Origin: Acidobacteriota bacterium
GTDB lineage: Bacteria; Acidobacteriota; Terriglobia; UBA7540
Direction: 5' to 3'
DNA: 7,863 bases
Assembly: GCA_021789565.1 (NCBI GenBank)
Contig: JAJYJL010000319.1
Coordinates: forward strand, 1 to 7,863
Part shown: in pieces, positions 7,301 to 7,863 of the stretch
Numbering within the stretch: the stretch's first letter is position 1
Layout: each line of letters begins with the position of its first letter
Made by a program: the position numbers and the translations under genes
The notes under the pieces: generated by a model
The model's database searches: none
What the model saw: only the letters and a program-made list of their open reading frames with translations
Told to the model about the DNA's origin: nothing

Positions 7301-7863
7301 ATGGACAACGTTAATCGCAGGGACTTTATAAAATCCATCGCCGCAGCCGGGGCTCTGGCCGGCGTTCCGGCGCAGGCGGACGAGCCGGATGGAGGGCCCG
7401 TCTTTCTGGCGACGTGGAAACACGGGCTGCCCGCTGTAAATCGCGCCGCAGAGGTTTTCCACCAGGGAGGGAGCCTGCTAGATGCCATCGAAAAAGGCAT
7501 CAATATTCCCGAAGAGGACCCGGAAGTAACCAGCGTTGGTTACGGCGGCCTGCCAAACGCCGAGGGCGTTGTTGAACTGGATGCCGGCATCATGGACGGT
7601 ACCCGCCACCGCGCAGGCGCCGTTTGCGGTCTGCGTGGAGTGAAGACCCCCATCTCTGTGGCCCGTCTTGTCCTTGAAAAGACCAGCCATACGACGATTG
7701 GCGGAATCGGCCTCCAGGAGTTTGCCCGGAATATGGGGTACCACCCCGAGCAGTTGCTGACTCCCAACAGCCTGAAGAAGTGGATGGAATGGAAAGCCGA
7801 CCCCCACCACCAGACGTTCTGGCTGAATCCTGAAAACCACGACACGATCGGCGTGGTGGCGAC
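7301..7863 (+). CDS. Tat-exported N4-(beta-N-acetylglucosaminyl)-L-asparaginase, 3' truncated by window
   Basis: The first 187 codons are present and the frame is open to the window end. The N-terminus NRRDFIKS (5-12) is a twin-arginine motif, followed by a short Ala/Gly-rich hydrophobic stretch. A probable cleavage site is after AQA at 24-26, so the protein is likely exported. The rest matches the glycosylasparaginase/isoaspartyl peptidase Ntn-hydrolase family, with SVGYGGLPNAEGVVELDAG at about 77-95, MDG, RAGAV and PISVARLVLEK. HDTIGVV at 180-186 contains T182, the predicted nucleophile and new N-terminus after self-cleavage into alpha and beta chains. Known members hydrolyse the GlcNAc-asparagine bond of glycoproteins or, in relatives, beta-aspartyl peptides. 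The gene starts 24 bases after the hyuB-like stop, so co-transcription is likely. The beta chain, including substrate-binding residues, lies beyond the window. Confidence 0.9.
   Translation, partial: MDNVNRRDFIKSIAAAGALAGVPAQADEPDGGPVFLATWKHGLPAVNRAAEVFHQGGSLLDAIEKGINIPEEDPEVTSVGYGGLPNAEGVVELDAGIMDGTRHRAGAVCGLRGVKTPISVARLVLEKTSHTTIGGIGLQEFARNMGYHPEQLLTPNSLKKWMEWKADPHHQTFWLNPENHDTIGVVA

Overview
The window is chromosomal DNA from a moderately GC-rich bacterium (about 60% GC by eye). Coding density is high, the -10/-35 elements are sigma70-like and the Shine-Dalgarno sites are purine-rich. No RNA gene, CRISPR array, insertion sequence, attachment site or phage gene is visible. The gene mix fits an Acidobacteriota-like soil or sediment organism: a small FmdB zinc ribbon, a DinB-like protein, galU, tsaD, a split hydantoinase/oxoprolinase pair and a Tat-exported asparaginase. 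That placement is inference from general impressions of such proteins, not a database match.

Left part (1-2216). A stretch with no recognised gene leads into a short plus-strand gene for an FmdB-type zinc-ribbon protein. That gene has a near-ideal promoter and ribosome site and starts at TTG. Facing it on the minus strand are galU (UTP-glucose-1-phosphate uridylyltransferase) and, downstream of it, a DinB-superfamily four-helix-bundle protein. The two minus-strand genes are close enough to share a transcript. A 174-base divergent region holds the probable galU promoter and the start signals for tsaD.

Middle (2217-3362). tsaD encodes the tRNA threonylcarbamoyladenosine (t6A37) transferase, complete and with its metal-binding and glycine-rich motifs intact. 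It is somewhat longer than the bacterial norm because of two apparent insertions.

Right part (3568-7863). A plus-strand operon-like run starts with hyuA-type and hyuB-type subunits of the hydantoinase/oxoprolinase/acetone-carboxylase superfamily, overlapping by 11 bases. Twenty-four bases further on is a Tat-signal N4-(beta-N-acetylglucosaminyl)-L-asparaginase (Ntn-hydrolase), cut off by the window end five codons after its predicted catalytic threonine. A reasonable but unproven reading is a scavenging unit: an exported amidase attacks asparagine-linked or isoaspartyl material, and a cytoplasmic ATP-dependent enzyme opens a cyclic amide such as 5-oxoproline or a hydantoin. The rest of the window is housekeeping, and I see no strong evidence of an undescribed system.
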